Assembly: GCF_009909205.1 (NCBI RefSeq)
Contig: NZ_JAAAPN010000008.1
Location: forward strand, 62,001-126,000
DNA from: Aquabacterium fontiphilum
GTDB lineage: Bacteria; Pseudomonadota; Gammaproteobacteria; Burkholderiales; Burkholderiaceae_C
Direction of reading: 5' to 3'
Length of the DNA stretch: 64,000 nucleotides
Part shown: piece by piece, positions 8,765 to 18,958 of the stretch
Position numbering within the stretch: the first letter of the stretch is position 1
How the letters are laid out: each line of letters starts with the position of its first letter
Translations under genes and position numbers: made by a program
Notes under the pieces: generated by a model
Told to the model about the DNA's origin: nothing
Database searches by the model: none
The model's input: only the letters and a program-made list of their open reading frames with translations

Positions 8765-9686
8765 GGTCAGCACTCCTGCGGTCTTGGTAGTAGCCCTTGA
8801 ACTCGTTCCACCCGATGGATGGGCCCTCGTACTTCGACTGCTGCCACCCCACAGGCGTGAAATTGAGGCGGCGGGTCAGCGGGTTGATGGCTGCCCACTC
8901 GCCATAGGCGCCCGCCGCCGCGAAGGTCAGCAGCCCGGCGGCCGACAACTGCACATAGCCCACGGCGGTGCGGCTCAGCGGGTCCATCAGCTTGTCGCTG
9001 ATCAGGCGCATGCCGTCGTCACCCGGGGCTTCGATCAGGCCGAACACCTTGGCCTTGTCCTGCCAGGACAGGGCGCAAAACGGCGCGCCCAGCAAGGTCA
9101 GCGCGCTCGAGGGGCGCACCACCACGGCCAGCCCGTTGAGCATCAAGGTCAGCAGCAGGGACAGCGGCACCGCGTCCAGCGCGGACAGCACGCTCTCGAT
9201 GGCCGAGCCGAACAGGGTGCTGGTGCCGTCGCCCAGGCGCATGCGGGTGCGGTAGAACGGCTCGGCCAGCGCCGTGGCCAGCTGGGACGCGCCCGGCAGC
9301 GGCAGGTAGTTGTCGAACATGTAGCCCAGAAAGGCGTCCGTCCTGGCGCTCACCCCGCCGGGCGTGGGCTCCCATTGGCCTTGCGCCATCGAGTAGAGGT
9401 CATTGCCGGGCACCGAAAAGGCCGCCACGCCTGCCATGGTGTGCCGGCTGACGAGGTTGAGGCGGGCTGCCAGCCGTTCCAGCACGGGTTGGGAACTGGT
9501 CTGGGCGTGGGCCGAGGCGCCCACCAGGGCGATGCCCGCGGGGGTCGAGACCCACGCGGTGGCCCCCATCTGTTTGAGGATGCGTCTTCGCTGGACATCG
9601 ATGCAGGCAGGATCGACGTCCCCTTGGGGGCGGGGAGGGGGTGTCATGGTGGGGCCACGGAAGTTTGCGTGGCGAACGTGCGGCAT
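8757..9686 (-). CDS. Tat-exported small subunit-like partner of the GMC dehydrogenase
   Basis: This protein has up to 309 residues. ATG 9686 and ATG 9647 are both possible and neither has a clear ribosome site. Near the N-terminus QRRRILKQMGATAWV fits the twin-arginine motif (RRxFLK with Ile for Phe) followed by a hydrophobic stretch ending in ASAHA. The rest resembles gluconate 2-dehydrogenase subunit-3-like proteins only loosely, so family membership is inferred from the signal and its neighbour. In characterised FAD-dehydrogenase complexes a small Tat subunit carries the cofactor-bound large subunit across the membrane; the same role is inferred here. No cytochrome c subunit gene is adjacent. 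Confidence 0.6.
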   Translation of the reverse strand: MPHVRHANFRGPTMTPPPRPQGDVDPACIDVQRRRILKQMGATAWVSTPAGIALVGASAHAQTSSQPVLERLAARLNLVSRHTMAGVAAFSVPGNDLYSMAQGQWEPTPGGVSARTDAFLGYMFDNYLPLPGASQLATALAEPFYRTRMRLGDGTSTLFGSAIESVLSALDAVPLSLLLTLMLNGLAVVVRPSSALTLLGAPFCALSWQDKAKVFGLIEAPGDDGMRLISDKLMDPLSRTAVGYVQLSAAGLLTFAAAGAYGEWAAINPLTRRLNFTPVGWQQSKYEGPSIGWNEFKGYYQDRRSADHA

Positions 9687-9788
9687 TTAACGTGCCGGCA
9701 TCGCGCCGCGCAGCGCGGCATGGCGTGATCTCGTCCCCGAGCGTGCGCATGCCCCTCGCGCGGCGCGCCCCCCCCGGCCGGGAAACGA

Positions 9789-12700
9789 TCAGGACAGGGC
9801 CTGGACGCTCGGTGCGGTGGGCTGCGCCTCTTTGGGGCTGGCCTGGGCGTGTTCGGTGTGGGCAGCGTGTTCGAGCAGCAGTGCCTCGAACACCTCGCCC
9901 TTCATCGGCCGACCGAGGTGGTAGCCCTGGGCCTCGTCGCAGCCATGGCCGCGCAGGAACTCGGCCTGGGCCTCGGTTTCGACGCCCTCGGCGACGATGC
10001 CCACATCCAGCCGGTGGCCCATCGCGATCAGCGCGCCCACCAGCCGGCTGTCGCCCACCGATTGCGGCACATTGACCAGGAAGCTGCGGTCCAGCTTGAA
10101 GCGGTTGACCGGCAGCTCGCGCAGGTAGGCAAAACTGGAGTAGCCCACGCCGAAGTCGTCGATCGCGATGCTCACGCCGAGCGCGCGCAGGCGGTTGAGC
10201 ACATCGGCGGCGCGCAGGGATTCACGCACGACCACGCTCTCCGTGATTTCCAGCTCCAGCGCGGTGGCCGGCAGGCCGGTTTCCTGCAGTGCGCGCGAGA
10301 CCACGTCGTCCACATCGGGCTGATCCAGCTGCACGGCCGACAGGTTCACGCTCATGCGCAGCGGCCAGCCCGTGCGCACGCGCCACTCCTGGGCGCGCGT
10401 GCACGCTTCGCGCAGCACCCACTCGCCCATGGCGACGATGAGGCCGGTTTCTTCGGCCAGCGGAATGAAATCAGACGGCGGCACCAGACGACCGTTGTGC
10501 TCCCAGCGCAGCAGCGCCTCGGCGCCGGTGATGCGCCCGGTGGCGCAGTCGAACTGGGGCTGGTAGTGCAGGCGCAGCTCCTGGCGCTCCAGCGCCTTGT
10601 ACAGGTCGTTCTCGAGCACCAGTGTGTCGGCGGTCGATTGCTGCATGCTCTCGGCATACACCTCGAAGCGGTTGCGTCCGTCGTTCTTGGCCTGATACAT
10701 GGCCAGATCGGCGTGGCGCATCAGCGTGATGGCGTCCTTGCCGTGGTCGGGGTAGATGGCCAGCCCAATGCTGGGCGTGACGCGCAGCTCGTGGGGCCCG
10801 ATGCGCAGCGGCTCCTTGAACAGGTCCAGCACCTTGCGCGCCACGTACTCGCCATCGTCGGCCGAGGCAATCTGCGGCAACAGCACGACGAACTCGTCGC
10901 CGCCCAGGCGTGCCACGATGTCGGAGGTGCGCATGCCCATGCGCAGGCGACGCGCCACCTCGATCAGCACGCTGTCGCCAATGTGGTGGCCCAGGCTGTC
11001 GTTGATCTTCTTGAAGCGGTCCAGGTCGAGGAACATCATGGCCAGGTGGCGGCCGTCGCGTTCGGCCTGCGCGAGGCAGGCCTTGAGCTGATCCTGCAGC
11101 ATGTTGCGGTTGGGCAGGGCCGTCAAAGCGTCGTGCATGGCCATGTGCTGAAGCTGGTTCTCGGCTTCGCGGCGCAGGGTCACATCGTGGGCCATGGCCA
11201 GGTAGCCCGTGAGGTTGCCCAACTCGTTGCGCAGTTCGGTCACGAGGATCTCCGCCACCAGATGGCTGCCGTCGGCACGCAGCATGTGCCATTCGCTGGG
11301 CAGACCGGGCGACTCCTGAGCCAAGTGGGTGAGCACGTCCAGCTCGCTGAGCGGCTGATTCAGGCGCAGCGACAGCAGCCGTGCGCGCTCGGTCACCTGA
11401 TCCGGGTCGAAGAAGCGCTGGGTCGTGCATCGCCCCACGAGATCCTGTGCCCGGTGCCCGACCAGACGCTCGCCGGCCGGGTTCACGGCCTGGATGATGC
11501 CCTGCGTGTTGAGCACGAAGATCGCATACGGCGCGTTGTTGACGATCACGCGGCGCATCTCGTCGACTTCATTGAGCTGACGCTGCGCTTCGATGATGGC
11601 GCGTTCGGCCGCTTCCTGTGCGCTGAGGTCGCGCAGGATGACGATCAGCTGGTTCTCTCCGTCCAGCGCCATCTGGCTGTGGGCCAGGTCCACCGGGAAG
11701 GTTTGACCGCCGGCCCGTTGGCCTTCCGCACGCCGCCCTACGCCGTCCATGCCCACCCGCAGGCGATCCAGAAAGGGCTGGATGCCAGTCTGGTCGCTGG
11801 CCGGCTGCGCGGCAGGCAGCAGCTTGCCCAGCGGCTGGCCGAGCAGGTCGGCTTCGCCGTGGCCGAAGATGCGGCACACGGCCTGGTTGACGCTCAGGAT
11901 ACGGCCTTCCTCATTGAGCGTGAGGATGCCGTCGACCGTGTGATCCAGGACCGAGCGCAGCCGGTGTTCGTTCTGGCGGGCTTCGGCACTGAGGCGCCGA
12001 GCCATGCGGGCGGCCTTGGCGTGGCGGTTGGCCCCCACGCGCAGCGCCATGGCCAGCCCGAAGGCGCCCGTCAGTCCGCCAAACAGCACCGCGAGCGGAT
12101 ACGGCTGGATGGCCGCCCGCACGGGCTCGCGGTGCAGGGTCAGCAGCCATTGGCGACCGCCCATGTCCACATGGCTCTGCAGCCGATCCCGCGCGGTGGC
12201 CTGGGTGTGCAGCGCACCGGCCTGAATGCGGGCGGTGTCGAACAGGGCAACAGGCTTGTCGGTGACGTCCTGCACCGTCCAGTGCCAGTCCGACCAGTCG
12301 TGGATGCGTGCGACCTCCATCAGGAGGTCTTGCGCCCGGTAGACCCCGCTGAGCGTGCCGCTGAAAGCCGCGCGCCGCTGCGCGGTCGTGTTCAGCGGCA
12401 GGCCTGGCTGGTAAACCGGCAGGCGCACGACAAAGCCCAGCCCGCCCTGTACCAGTTCGATGGGGGCGGAGGTCTGCGCCCGGCCCTGGTCGCGCGCGCG
12501 CTCAACAACGTCGCGCAAGGCTGCCGTCGACAGGATGTCGAACCCGAACGCGGGTCGATTGCGCATCATGGGCTCGTTGAACACGATGGGCAGCACCCAG
12601 TCGCGGTCGGATCCGGGATGCACCTCGAAATCCGGATAGCCCTCTGGCATCAGACTGCGGTCGCTGCGTACCCGTGCCACCAGATCGGGCAGGCGGTTGC

Positions 12701-13046
12701 GAGGGACGAGTTCGGCATACTGCACGGCCAGCAAGGACGGATAGCGCTGTGCGGTGTCCAGCGACTGGTACTGCCGGTTGAAGGCACGGCGATCCAGATC
12801 CGGGCGGGCCTGGAACATGGCCTGGAAGGACGACAGGATCTGCAGGTGCTCGGTGACCAGATGCTGCAGCTGTACCCGCAGCTGCTGCGACTGCAGCTTC
12901 AATCTCTCATCGGCTTCGGTCTGAACGGATTGGGCGGTGTGCCACCAGCCCAGCAGGCTGAAGCTCACCCCCAGGATCAGCACCAGCCAGGCGCCCCGCT
13001 GCAACCAGCGGGATTCCTGTTCGGTCTTCTCGATGTCCACCTGCAT
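9789..13046 (-). CDS. CHASE-PAS-PAS-GGDEF-EAL cyclic-di-GMP signalling protein
   Basis: This is a 1085-residue membrane sensor; ATG 13046 is chosen because the upstream extension is not protein-like. Order: a first membrane helix (LVLILGVSFSLLGWW), a CHASE extracytoplasmic sensor about residues 55-270, a second helix about 320-345, PAS domains near 365 and 500, GGDEF near residue 714 and EAL near 840. The cyclase motif GGDEF is intact, and RTSD sits five residues before it, so the product-inhibition I-site RxxD is present. The phosphodiesterase half has AEALLRW, ELEITES, DDFGVGYSS and AEGVET. Both activities are therefore possible. The gene is monocistronic on the minus strand and its ligand is unknown. 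Confidence 0.9.
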   Translation of the reverse strand: MQVDIEKTEQESRWLQRGAWLVLILGVSFSLLGWWHTAQSVQTEADERLKLQSQQLRVQLQHLVTEHLQILSSFQAMFQARPDLDRRAFNRQYQSLDTAQRYPSLLAVQYAELVPRNRLPDLVARVRSDRSLMPEGYPDFEVHPGSDRDWVLPIVFNEPMMRNRPAFGFDILSTAALRDVVERARDQGRAQTSAPIELVQGGLGFVVRLPVYQPGLPLNTTAQRRAAFSGTLSGVYRAQDLLMEVARIHDWSDWHWTVQDVTDKPVALFDTARIQAGALHTQATARDRLQSHVDMGGRQWLLTLHREPVRAAIQPYPLAVLFGGLTGAFGLAMALRVGANRHAKAARMARRLSAEARQNEHRLRSVLDHTVDGILTLNEEGRILSVNQAVCRIFGHGEADLLGQPLGKLLPAAQPASDQTGIQPFLDRLRVGMDGVGRRAEGQRAGGQTFPVDLAHSQMALDGENQLIVILRDLSAQEAAERAIIEAQRQLNEVDEMRRVIVNNAPYAIFVLNTQGIIQAVNPAGERLVGHRAQDLVGRCTTQRFFDPDQVTERARLLSLRLNQPLSELDVLTHLAQESPGLPSEWHMLRADGSHLVAEILVTELRNELGNLTGYLAMAHDVTLRREAENQLQHMAMHDALTALPNRNMLQDQLKACLAQAERDGRHLAMMFLDLDRFKKINDSLGHHIGDSVLIEVARRLRMGMRTSDIVARLGGDEFVVLLPQIASADDGEYVARKVLDLFKEPLRIGPHELRVTPSIGLAIYPDHGKDAITLMRHADLAMYQAKNDGRNRFEVYAESMQQSTADTLVLENDLYKALERQELRLHYQPQFDCATGRITGAEALLRWEHNGRLVPPSDFIPLAEETGLIVAMGEWVLREACTRAQEWRVRTGWPLRMSVNLSAVQLDQPDVDDVVSRALQETGLPATALELEITESVVVRESLRAADVLNRLRALGVSIAIDDFGVGYSSFAYLRELPVNRFKLDRSFLVNVPQSVGDSRLVGALIAMGHRLDVGIVAEGVETEAQAEFLRGHGCDEAQGYHLGRPMKGEVFEALLLEHAAHTEHAQASPKEAQPTAPSVQALS

Positions 13047-13107
13047 GCGCGGTCCCGTGAATAGAAAATGTCCCGGCTTTCCGGGCGCGTTCGGCCTGTA
13101 TCGGACA

Positions 13108-13140
13108 GAAGGGGGTGCAGCTTGATGCCGCACCCCCTTC
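13108..13140 (-). terminator. Stem-loop after htpX (no T tract)
   Basis: An 11-base perfect inverted repeat (GAAGGGGGTGC 13108-13118, GCACCCCCTTC 13130-13140) with an 11-base loop lies between the htpX stop and the start of the c-di-GMP gene. No T run follows on either strand, so termination is uncertain; it may protect mRNA ends. Confidence 0.4.
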
Positions 13141-13198
13141 ATTCAAGTGGGTTGCAGGTGGTCTGCAGGCCAGAAAGCGGTGGGAAACGTGACAGGCC

Positions 13199-14047
13199 TC
13201 ACACCCCGCGGGCCATGGCCATCAAGCGGGCGATGCGCTCCTCGGTGGCCGGGTGGGTCGAAAACAGCCCGCGCAGGCCGCCTCCAGACAGCGGGTTCAT
13301 GATCATCATCTGGGCGGTTTCCGGGTGGGCCTCGGCCGCTGGCAGCGGAATCCCACGGGCGTAGTGGTCGATCTTCTGCAGCGCGCTGGCCAGCGCCTGG
13401 GGGTCGCCTGAAATCTCGGCCCCACCCCGGTCGGCCTCGAACTCACGCGCGCGGCTGATGGCCATCTGGATCACGCCTGCGGCCAGTGGCGCCAGGATGG
13501 CCACGGCAATGCCCACGATGGGGTTGGCCGGCCGGCCTTCGGAATCGCGTCCGCCGAAGAACATCGCGAAATTGGCCAGCATCGAGATGGCGCCGGCCAT
13601 CGTGGCGCTGATGGTGCTGATCAGGATGTCGCGGTGCTTGACGTGGGCCAGCTCGTGCGCCATCACGCCCCGCAACTCGCGCTCGCTGAGCAGGCGCATG
13701 ATGCCGGTCGTGGCCGCCACGGCCGCGTTGTCCGGGTTGCGGCCGGTGGCAAAGGCGTTGGGGGCGGCCTCGTCAATCAGGTAGACCTTGGGCATGGGCA
13801 ACTGGGCGCGGTCGGCCAGCTCCTTGACCATGGCGTAGAAGCGCGGCGCCGTGGTGGCATCCACCTCGCGGGCGTTGTACATCTTCAGCACCATCTTGTC
13901 CGAGAACCAGTAGCTGAAGAAGTTCATGCCGAGCGCGACCACCAGGGCCAGCATCATCCCGGACTGCCCGCCAATCATCTGGCCCAAGGCCATGAAGAGG
14001 GCGGTGATGGCCGCCATCAGGATGGCGGTTTTCATCATGTTGAACAT
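13199..14047 (-). CDS. htpX: Membrane zinc metalloprotease HtpX
   Basis: This is a 282-residue HtpX family protease that cleaves misfolded membrane proteins in the cytoplasmic membrane. The start at ATG 14047 ([13 protein letters not shown]) is set by GGAGG nine bases upstream and by family convention. Two membrane segments ([14 protein letters not shown] and [16 protein letters not shown]) precede the catalytic motif HELAH with KHRD near residue 130; two more hydrophobic stretches follow. A Glu zinc ligand is likely in REFEADRGG. It is a single gene, 90 bases upstream of the fmt 3' end. Confidence 0.95.
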   Translation of the reverse strand: MFNMMKTAILMAAITALFMALGQMIGGQSGMMLALVVALGMNFFSYWFSDKMVLKMYNAREVDATTAPRFYAMVKELADRAQLPMPKVYLIDEAAPNAFATGRNPDNAAVAATTGIMRLLSERELRGVMAHELAHVKHRDILISTISATMAGAISMLANFAMFFGGRDSEGRPANPIVGIAVAILAPLAAGVIQMAISRAREFEADRGGAEISGDPQALASALQKIDHYARGIPLPAAEAHPETAQMMIMNPLSGGGLRGLFSTHPATEERIARLMAMARGV

Positions 14048-14136
14048 GTGTGCGGGCCTCCAAACCCGTTCAGCAGGTCGACAAAACACGCCACGACAGG
14101 GTGGCAGCCATCAGATAGGGTGGCCAACCCGAAGTT

Positions 14137-15114
14137 TCAAGCCAGGCGCGCCGGCACAGCGCAACTTTGCATGAATTCACGTACGCTGATGCGCTTTCCC
14201 CCCGGCCGCTGCAGGGTGCGCAATGCCAGCGCCTGCTCGCCGCAGGCCACGATCAGGCTGTCGCCCTGGGCTTGCAGCACCTCGCCGGGCGCCCCCGACG
14301 CTGGCACGACGCCAGCCGCCCACAGTTTCATGGTTTCGGGCCCTTTGGCGGTGTCGAGCATGAAGGTACAGCCCGGAAAGGGGTCGAAGGCGCGTACCCG
14401 GCGGGCCAACGTCCGGGCCGGCAGTTGCCAGTCGATGGCGGCCTCGGCCTTGTCGATCTTGTGCGCGTAGGTGATGCCCTCGGCCGGTTGCGCCGTGCGG
14501 CTCAGTCCGCCGCAGGCGGCCATCTCCAGCGCCTCGACGATGAGTCGGCCGCCTAGCGTGGCCAGCCGGTCATGCAGCACGGCGGTGGTGTCGTCTTCGC
14601 GGATGGGCTCACGCTCAATCAGCAGCATGGCGCCGGTGTCCAGCCCGGCGTCCATCTGCATGATGGTGATGCCGGTTTCGGCGTCGCCTGCTTCGATGGC
14701 GCGGTGGATGGGCGCGGCGCCCCGCCAGCGTGGCAGCAGCGAGGCGTGGATGTTGAGGCAGCCCAGGCGCGGCCAGTCCAGCACCCACTGCGGCAGGATC
14801 AGACCGTAGGCCGCCACCACCAGCACATCAGCGCCGCTGGCCAGCATGGCTTCACGGGCGGCGGCAGCCTCGTCCGGATACTTGCCATCCAGTTTCAGGC
14901 TGTGGGGCTGGGACACCGCGATGCCATGCTGCTGCGCCAGTTGCTTGACCGGCGAGGCCTGCAGCTTCATGCCCCGGCCGGCGGGCCGATCAGGCTGGGT
15001 CAGCACCAGCGGCACGTCGAAACCGGCGGCCAGCAGCGCGCGCAGCGCTTCGGCGGCGAACTCCGGTGTGCCGGCGAAGGCGACCTTCAGCGGCCGGTTG
15101 GTCGCGCCCGCCAT
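14137..15114 (-). CDS. fmt: Methionyl-tRNA formyltransferase
   Basis: This 325-residue enzyme formylates initiator Met-tRNA with 10-formyl-tetrahydrofolate. The N-terminal Rossmann-like domain starts [14 protein letters not shown]; the signature [16 protein letters not shown] includes catalytic Asn121 and His123, and Asp159 lies in DAGLDTGAM. The C-terminal tRNA-binding domain follows. Its ATG (15112-15114) overlaps the def stop (TGATG), so the two act as the usual def-fmt operon, adding and later removing the formyl group. Confidence 0.97.
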   Translation of the reverse strand: MAGATNRPLKVAFAGTPEFAAEALRALLAAGFDVPLVLTQPDRPAGRGMKLQASPVKQLAQQHGIAVSQPHSLKLDGKYPDEAAAAREAMLASGADVLVVAAYGLILPQWVLDWPRLGCLNIHASLLPRWRGAAPIHRAIEAGDAETGITIMQMDAGLDTGAMLLIEREPIREDDTTAVLHDRLATLGGRLIVEALEMAACGGLSRTAQPAEGITYAHKIDKAEAAIDWQLPARTLARRVRAFDPFPGCTFMLDTAKGPETMKLWAAGVVPASGAPGEVLQAQGDSLIVACGEQALALRTLQRPGGKRISVREFMQSCAVPARLA

Positions 15115-15626
15115 CAGGCGGACTGCGCGTCACGCGCGCGCTTGACCAGCTTGGTCTTGATGCGGTTGCGCTTGAGCGGCGAGAGGTATTCCACGAACAC
15201 CTTGCCCAGCAAATGGTCGAGTTCGTGCTGCACGCACACAGCCAGCAGGTCATCGGCCTCGAACTCGTATGTGTCGCCATCGCGGTTCAACGCCCGCACC
15301 CGTACGCGGGCATGACGGTCGACCTTGTCGTAGATCGTGGGCACCGACAGGCAGCCTTCTTCCCAGACGATCATCTCGTCGCTGGCCCAGACGATTTCCG
15401 GGTTGATCAGCACGCGCGGCTCGTTGCGTTCTTCGCTGGTGTCGATCACCACCACGCGCTCGTGCACGTTGACCTGCGTGGCCGCCAGGCCCACGCCCTT
15501 GGCGTCGTACATGGTCTCCAGCATGTCGTCGACCAGCTGGCGGATGCGGTCATCCACTTGGGCCACAGGCTTGGCCACCGTGTGCAGGCGGGGGTCGGGG
15601 TAATGCAGGATGGGCAGCAGGGCCAT
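15114..15626 (-). CDS. def: Peptide deformylase
   Basis: This 170-residue enzyme removes N-formyl from nascent proteins. All three motifs are present: GVGLAATQ (44-51), EGCLS (Cys92, metal ligand) and QHELDH (His134, Glu135, His138). The start [11 protein letters not shown] at 15626 is chosen over an upstream ATG at 15716, whose extra 30 residues do not match the family. It is translationally coupled to fmt and divergent from the LysM gene. Confidence 0.97.
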   Translation of the reverse strand: MALLPILHYPDPRLHTVAKPVAQVDDRIRQLVDDMLETMYDAKGVGLAATQVNVHERVVVIDTSEERNEPRVLINPEIVWASDEMIVWEEGCLSVPTIYDKVDRHARVRVRALNRDGDTYEFEADDLLAVCVQHELDHLLGKVFVEYLSPLKRNRIKTKLVKRARDAQSA

Positions 15627-15729
15627 GGTGTGGGGCAGGGCAGGAACGAAGGCTCGTCGGTTGTGGAAGCCGCACAACGAGCCCCGGCAAATGCCAGGGT
15701 CGAGCAGGCGTAACACAGGGCAATATTCG

Positions 15730-15759
15730 TTGCGACGCCCGCGAATTTGCGGGCAGAAT
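15730..15759 (+). promoter_or_regulatory. Possible promoter of the LysM gene with palindromic spacer
   Basis: In the 217-base divergent region between def and the LysM gene, TTGCGA (15730-15735) and CAGAAT (15754-15759) are 18 bases apart. The spacer carries an inverted repeat GCCCGC / GCGGGC (15737-15742 and 15749-15754). The assignment is tentative. Confidence 0.3.
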
Positions 15760-15843
15760 CAGCCGAACAATGTCCTCATTTTGCCGAAATTGGCGTCGAC
15801 ATGTCGTTCGTCAAGGTTTTGGCCGTCTTCGGAGACCGTTTTC

Positions 15844-17016
15844 ATGAGCCAGTGTATGCCGTCTGCCCGCGCCCTGAGTCTGTCTGTCCTCGTGGCCCTG
15901 GGTGTGGGAGGCAGCGGTCTGGCCCTGGCGCAGGGCTTTCCCAACTACCCCGTCACTTCGCAACAGAAAGCCACCGCGCAACAGGTGGCCCAGGCTGGCG
16001 TGCCGCTGTCCGAGCTGTCGCCCAACGCGCCTGACTCCTACACCGTCAAGCGCGGTGACACGCTGTGGGGCATTTCGGGCCTGTTCCTGAAGTCGCCATG
16101 GCGCTGGCCCGAGCTGTGGGGCATGAACCTGCAACAGATTCGCAATCCCCACCTGATCTTCCCCGGCCAGGTGCTCTACCTGGAAAAGCGCGACGGCCGC
16201 GCCCGCCTGCGTCTGGGGCAGCCGGTTGGCGGCGATGGTGGCACGGTCAAGCTCAGCCCGCGCGTGCGCGAAGGCAGCATCGACGACGCGATCTCGTCGG
16301 TGCCGGTCCACCTGCTTGAGCCCTTCTTCAACGAAGCCGTCATCTTCCAGAGCAGCGACGAGCTGCTGCGCGCGCCGCGCATCGTGGCCACGCAGGAAGG
16401 CCGCGTGATGGTGTCGCGTGGTGAAACCGCCTATGTCCGTGGCGATCTGGCGGGCCGTCGCGAGTTCCGTCTGTTCCGCGAGCCCAAGCCGCTGCGCGAT
16501 CCGGCCACCCAAGAGGTGTTGGGTTTCGAGGCGCAGTATGTGGGCAGCCTGGCGCTGACACGTGAAGGCGCAGAAGGCACGGGCGCCGATGGCCAGCCGC
16601 TGGTCATCCCCTCGACCTTCACCATCACCGCGCTGCGCCAGGAGGCCACCGTGGGCGATCGCCTGGCGCCCACCGCGCCGCGTGATTTCGACAACGTCGT
16701 ACCGCGGGCCCCGGCACAGGATGTGGCCGGCCAGGTCGTGTCCATTTATGGCGACGGCATGAGCGCCGGCCAGAACCACATCGTGGCGCTGAACCGCGGC
16801 AGCCGGGACGGCCTGGAGCGCGGTCATGTGCTGGCGCTGTGGCGCGACGGCCAGGTCGTGCGCGACCGCACCTCGGAAGACCGTGCGGCCATGAAGCTGC
16901 CGGACGAGCGCCATGGCCTGTTGTTCGTCTTCCGCGTGTTCGACCGCATGTCGTATGCGCTGATCTTGAACGTGCAGGAGCCGGTCAAGCCCGGCGACCG
17001 CTTCACGCAGCCCTGA
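15844..17016 (+). CDS. Exported LysM-domain protein upstream of dprA
   Basis: This 390-residue protein starts at ATG 15844 behind GGAG, with a signal peptide (LSLSVLVALGVGGSGLALA). A LysM peptidoglycan-binding domain lies at about residues 60-115 (YTVKRGDTLWGISGLFL ... NPHLIFPGQVLYL). The remainder has no motif I recognise, except a domain (GQVVSIYGDGMSAGQNHIVALN) resembling peptidoglycan-associated proteins in the same position in other Burkholderiales. A cell-wall-bound role is likely. It is 78 bases upstream of dprA, so co-transcription is plausible. Confidence 0.8.
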   Translation: MSQCMPSARALSLSVLVALGVGGSGLALAQGFPNYPVTSQQKATAQQVAQAGVPLSELSPNAPDSYTVKRGDTLWGISGLFLKSPWRWPELWGMNLQQIRNPHLIFPGQVLYLEKRDGRARLRLGQPVGGDGGTVKLSPRVREGSIDDAISSVPVHLLEPFFNEAVIFQSSDELLRAPRIVATQEGRVMVSRGETAYVRGDLAGRREFRLFREPKPLRDPATQEVLGFEAQYVGSLALTREGAEGTGADGQPLVIPSTFTITALRQEATVGDRLAPTAPRDFDNVVPRAPAQDVAGQVVSIYGDGMSAGQNHIVALNRGSRDGLERGHVLALWRDGQVVRDRTSEDRAAMKLPDERHGLLFVFRVFDRMSYALILNVQEPVKPGDRFTQP

Positions 17017-17094
17017 CCCCCTATCCGGCCCCGGCGGCGACACCCGCCGGGCCGACAACCGGCGGCGCCCCCGGCAGATGGGCGTCCAACGACC

Positions 17095-18246
17095 ATGCAA
17101 TCACACAGTGAGGAGCAGCAGGCCTGGCTGCGCCTGGTGCGGAGCCCCGGCATCGGGCCCGGCACCGCGCGACGCCTGCTGTTGGCCCTGGGCTCGCCCC
17201 AGGCCATTTTCGATGCGCCCGAGGCCACGCTGGCCCAACTGGTGACGCCCCGCGAGCGGCAGGCGCTGATGCGCCCGCCCGAGGGGCTGGACGACGATGT
17301 CGCGCGCACCACCGCCTGGCTGCAGGCGGCGCCCCACCGCGCGCTGCTCACCCTGGGCGACGCCGATTACCCGCCTGCGCTGCTGCAGGCCAGTGACCCG
17401 CCGCTGGTGCTGTTTGCCGAAGGCGACCTGTCGCTGGCGCAGGCCCCCTCGGTGGCCATCGTCGGCAGCCGGCACGCCACTGCCCAGGGCATCGACAACG
17501 CCCGCATGTTTGCCCAGGCCCTGAGCGCCGCCGGCGTCACGGTGGTCTCGGGCCTGGCGCGCGGCATTGATGCCGCCGCCCACGAAGGCGCGCTGGCCGG
17601 CCAGGTGTTGTTGCCCGAGCCGGGGCGGCCGGGCGGCACGGTGGCCGTGGTCGGCACCGGGCTGGATCTGGTCTACCCCAAGGCCCATACCCGCCTGGCG
17701 CAGCAGATTGCCCACCGCGGTCTGCTGCTGTCGGAGTTCCTGCTGGGCACGCCGCCACTGGCTGGCAATTTCCCGCGGCGCAACCGCATCGTCGCGGCCC
17801 TGTCGCGGGGCACGCTCGTCATTGAGGCGGCCGTGCAGTCTGGCTCGCTCATCACCGCGCGGCTGGCGGCCGAGCTGGGGCGCGAGGTCATGGCCATTCC
17901 CGGCTCCATCCATGCGCCACAGTCTCGCGGCTGCCATGCACTGATCAAGCAGGGTGCCAAGCTCGTCGAGACCGCCGCCGATGTGATGGAAGAGCTGCAG
18001 CTCGCCACGCTGCCAGCTGTGTCGTCCCCGCGTGCAGCGGTACCTGACACGGCGCAGGGCGACCCCGATGACCACGGCGACCCGCTCGTGGCGGCCATGG
18101 GCTTCGACCCGGTCAGCCAGGAGGCGCTGGCCGCGCGCACCGGCTTGCCGCCGGCCGAGCTGGGCGCCCGGCTGCTGGAGCTGGAGCTCATGGGTGTGGT
18201 GGCGCGTCTGCCGGGCGCGCTGTTCCAGCGCCGGGCCGCGGCCTGA
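17095..18246 (+). CDS. dprA: DNA-processing protein DprA
   Basis: This is a 383-residue DprA/Smf protein, which binds incoming single-stranded DNA during natural transformation and loads RecA. It has an N-terminal helix-hairpin-like domain ([19 protein letters not shown]), a Rossmann core with [25 protein letters not shown] and [20 protein letters not shown], and a C-terminal winged-helix segment (residues about 330-380). All core motifs are intact. The start ATG 17095 lies inside a GC-rich spacer without an obvious strong ribosome site. Confidence 0.95.
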   Translation: MQSHSEEQQAWLRLVRSPGIGPGTARRLLLALGSPQAIFDAPEATLAQLVTPRERQALMRPPEGLDDDVARTTAWLQAAPHRALLTLGDADYPPALLQASDPPLVLFAEGDLSLAQAPSVAIVGSRHATAQGIDNARMFAQALSAAGVTVVSGLARGIDAAAHEGALAGQVLLPEPGRPGGTVAVVGTGLDLVYPKAHTRLAQQIAHRGLLLSEFLLGTPPLAGNFPRRNRIVAALSRGTLVIEAAVQSGSLITARLAAELGREVMAIPGSIHAPQSRGCHALIKQGAKLVETAADVMEELQLATLPAVSSPRAAVPDTAQGDPDDHGDPLVAAMGFDPVSQEALAARTGLPPAELGARLLELELMGVVARLPGALFQRRAAA

Positions 18247-18262
18247 GGTACAAAGCAGGGTT

Positions 18263-18958
18263 GTGAACTCCTCTGCTGCCACCCTTGTACGCCATCTGGG
18301 TCGGGTCGACTACGCCCCCACCTTTGCCGCCATGCAGGCCTTCACCGAGGCCCGCGCGCCGGAGGCGCCCGACGAAATCTGGCTGTGCGAACACCCGCCC
18401 GTGTTCACGCAAGGGCTGGCTGGCAAGGCCGAGCACGTGCTGCTCAACCCGCCTGGTCCCGGCCACATCCCGGTGGTCCAGACCAACCGGGGCGGGCAGG
18501 TGACTTACCACGGCCCCGGCCAGGTGGTGGCCTATCCGCTGCTGGATCTGCGCCGCCGCGGCTACTTCGTCAAGGAATACGTCTACCGCCTCGAAGAAGC
18601 CATCATCCGCACGCTGATGCACTTCGGCGTGACAGGCCACCGTGTCGCAGGCGCCCCAGGCATCTACGTGCGCCTGAACGACCCGTTCGCGCATGCAGCG
18701 CTGACCGAGCCGGCCGACCCGCGCGACCCCTTCAAGGGCCTGGGCAAGGTGGCCGCGCTGGGCATCAAGGTGACCCGGCATTGCACGTACCACGGCGTGT
18801 CGCTCAACGTGGCGATGGATCTGTCGCCTTTCGGGCGCATCAACCCCTGCGGCTACAGCGGGCTGGCCACCGTCGACCTCGCCTCGCTCGGCGTCGATGT
18901 GGCCCCGGACGAGGTGGCGGGTGTGCTGGCGGGGCAACTGGTGAGCCGATTGGGGTGA
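18263..18958 (+). CDS. lipB: Octanoyl-ACP:protein N-octanoyltransferase
   Basis: This 231-residue enzyme transfers octanoyl from acyl carrier protein to lipoyl domains. GTG 18263 is the only reasonable start, since no ATG occurs before the conserved [13 protein letters not shown]. The signature [21 protein letters not shown] is complete, and catalytic Lys162 (GKVAALGIK) and Cys196 (NPCGYSG) are present. An insert after IYVRLND is longer than in the E. coli protein. It starts 17 bases after dprA and precedes lipA. The 3' end lies within a tandem repeat. Confidence 0.95.
   Translation: MNSSAATLVRHLGRVDYAPTFAAMQAFTEARAPEAPDEIWLCEHPPVFTQGLAGKAEHVLLNPPGPGHIPVVQTNRGGQVTYHGPGQVVAYPLLDLRRRGYFVKEYVYRLEEAIIRTLMHFGVTGHRVAGAPGIYVRLNDPFAHAALTEPADPRDPFKGLGKVAALGIKVTRHCTYHGVSLNVAMDLSPFGRINPCGYSGLATVDLASLGVDVAPDEVAGVLAGQLVSRLG

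Noticed and set aside
9849-13064. Long open frame (about 1071 codons) on the plus strand opposite the GGDEF-EAL gene
   Set aside because: The minus-strand protein has clear CHASE/PAS/GGDEF/EAL motifs; the plus frame is His/Gln/Arg-rich, as expected from antisense of GC-rich coding DNA.
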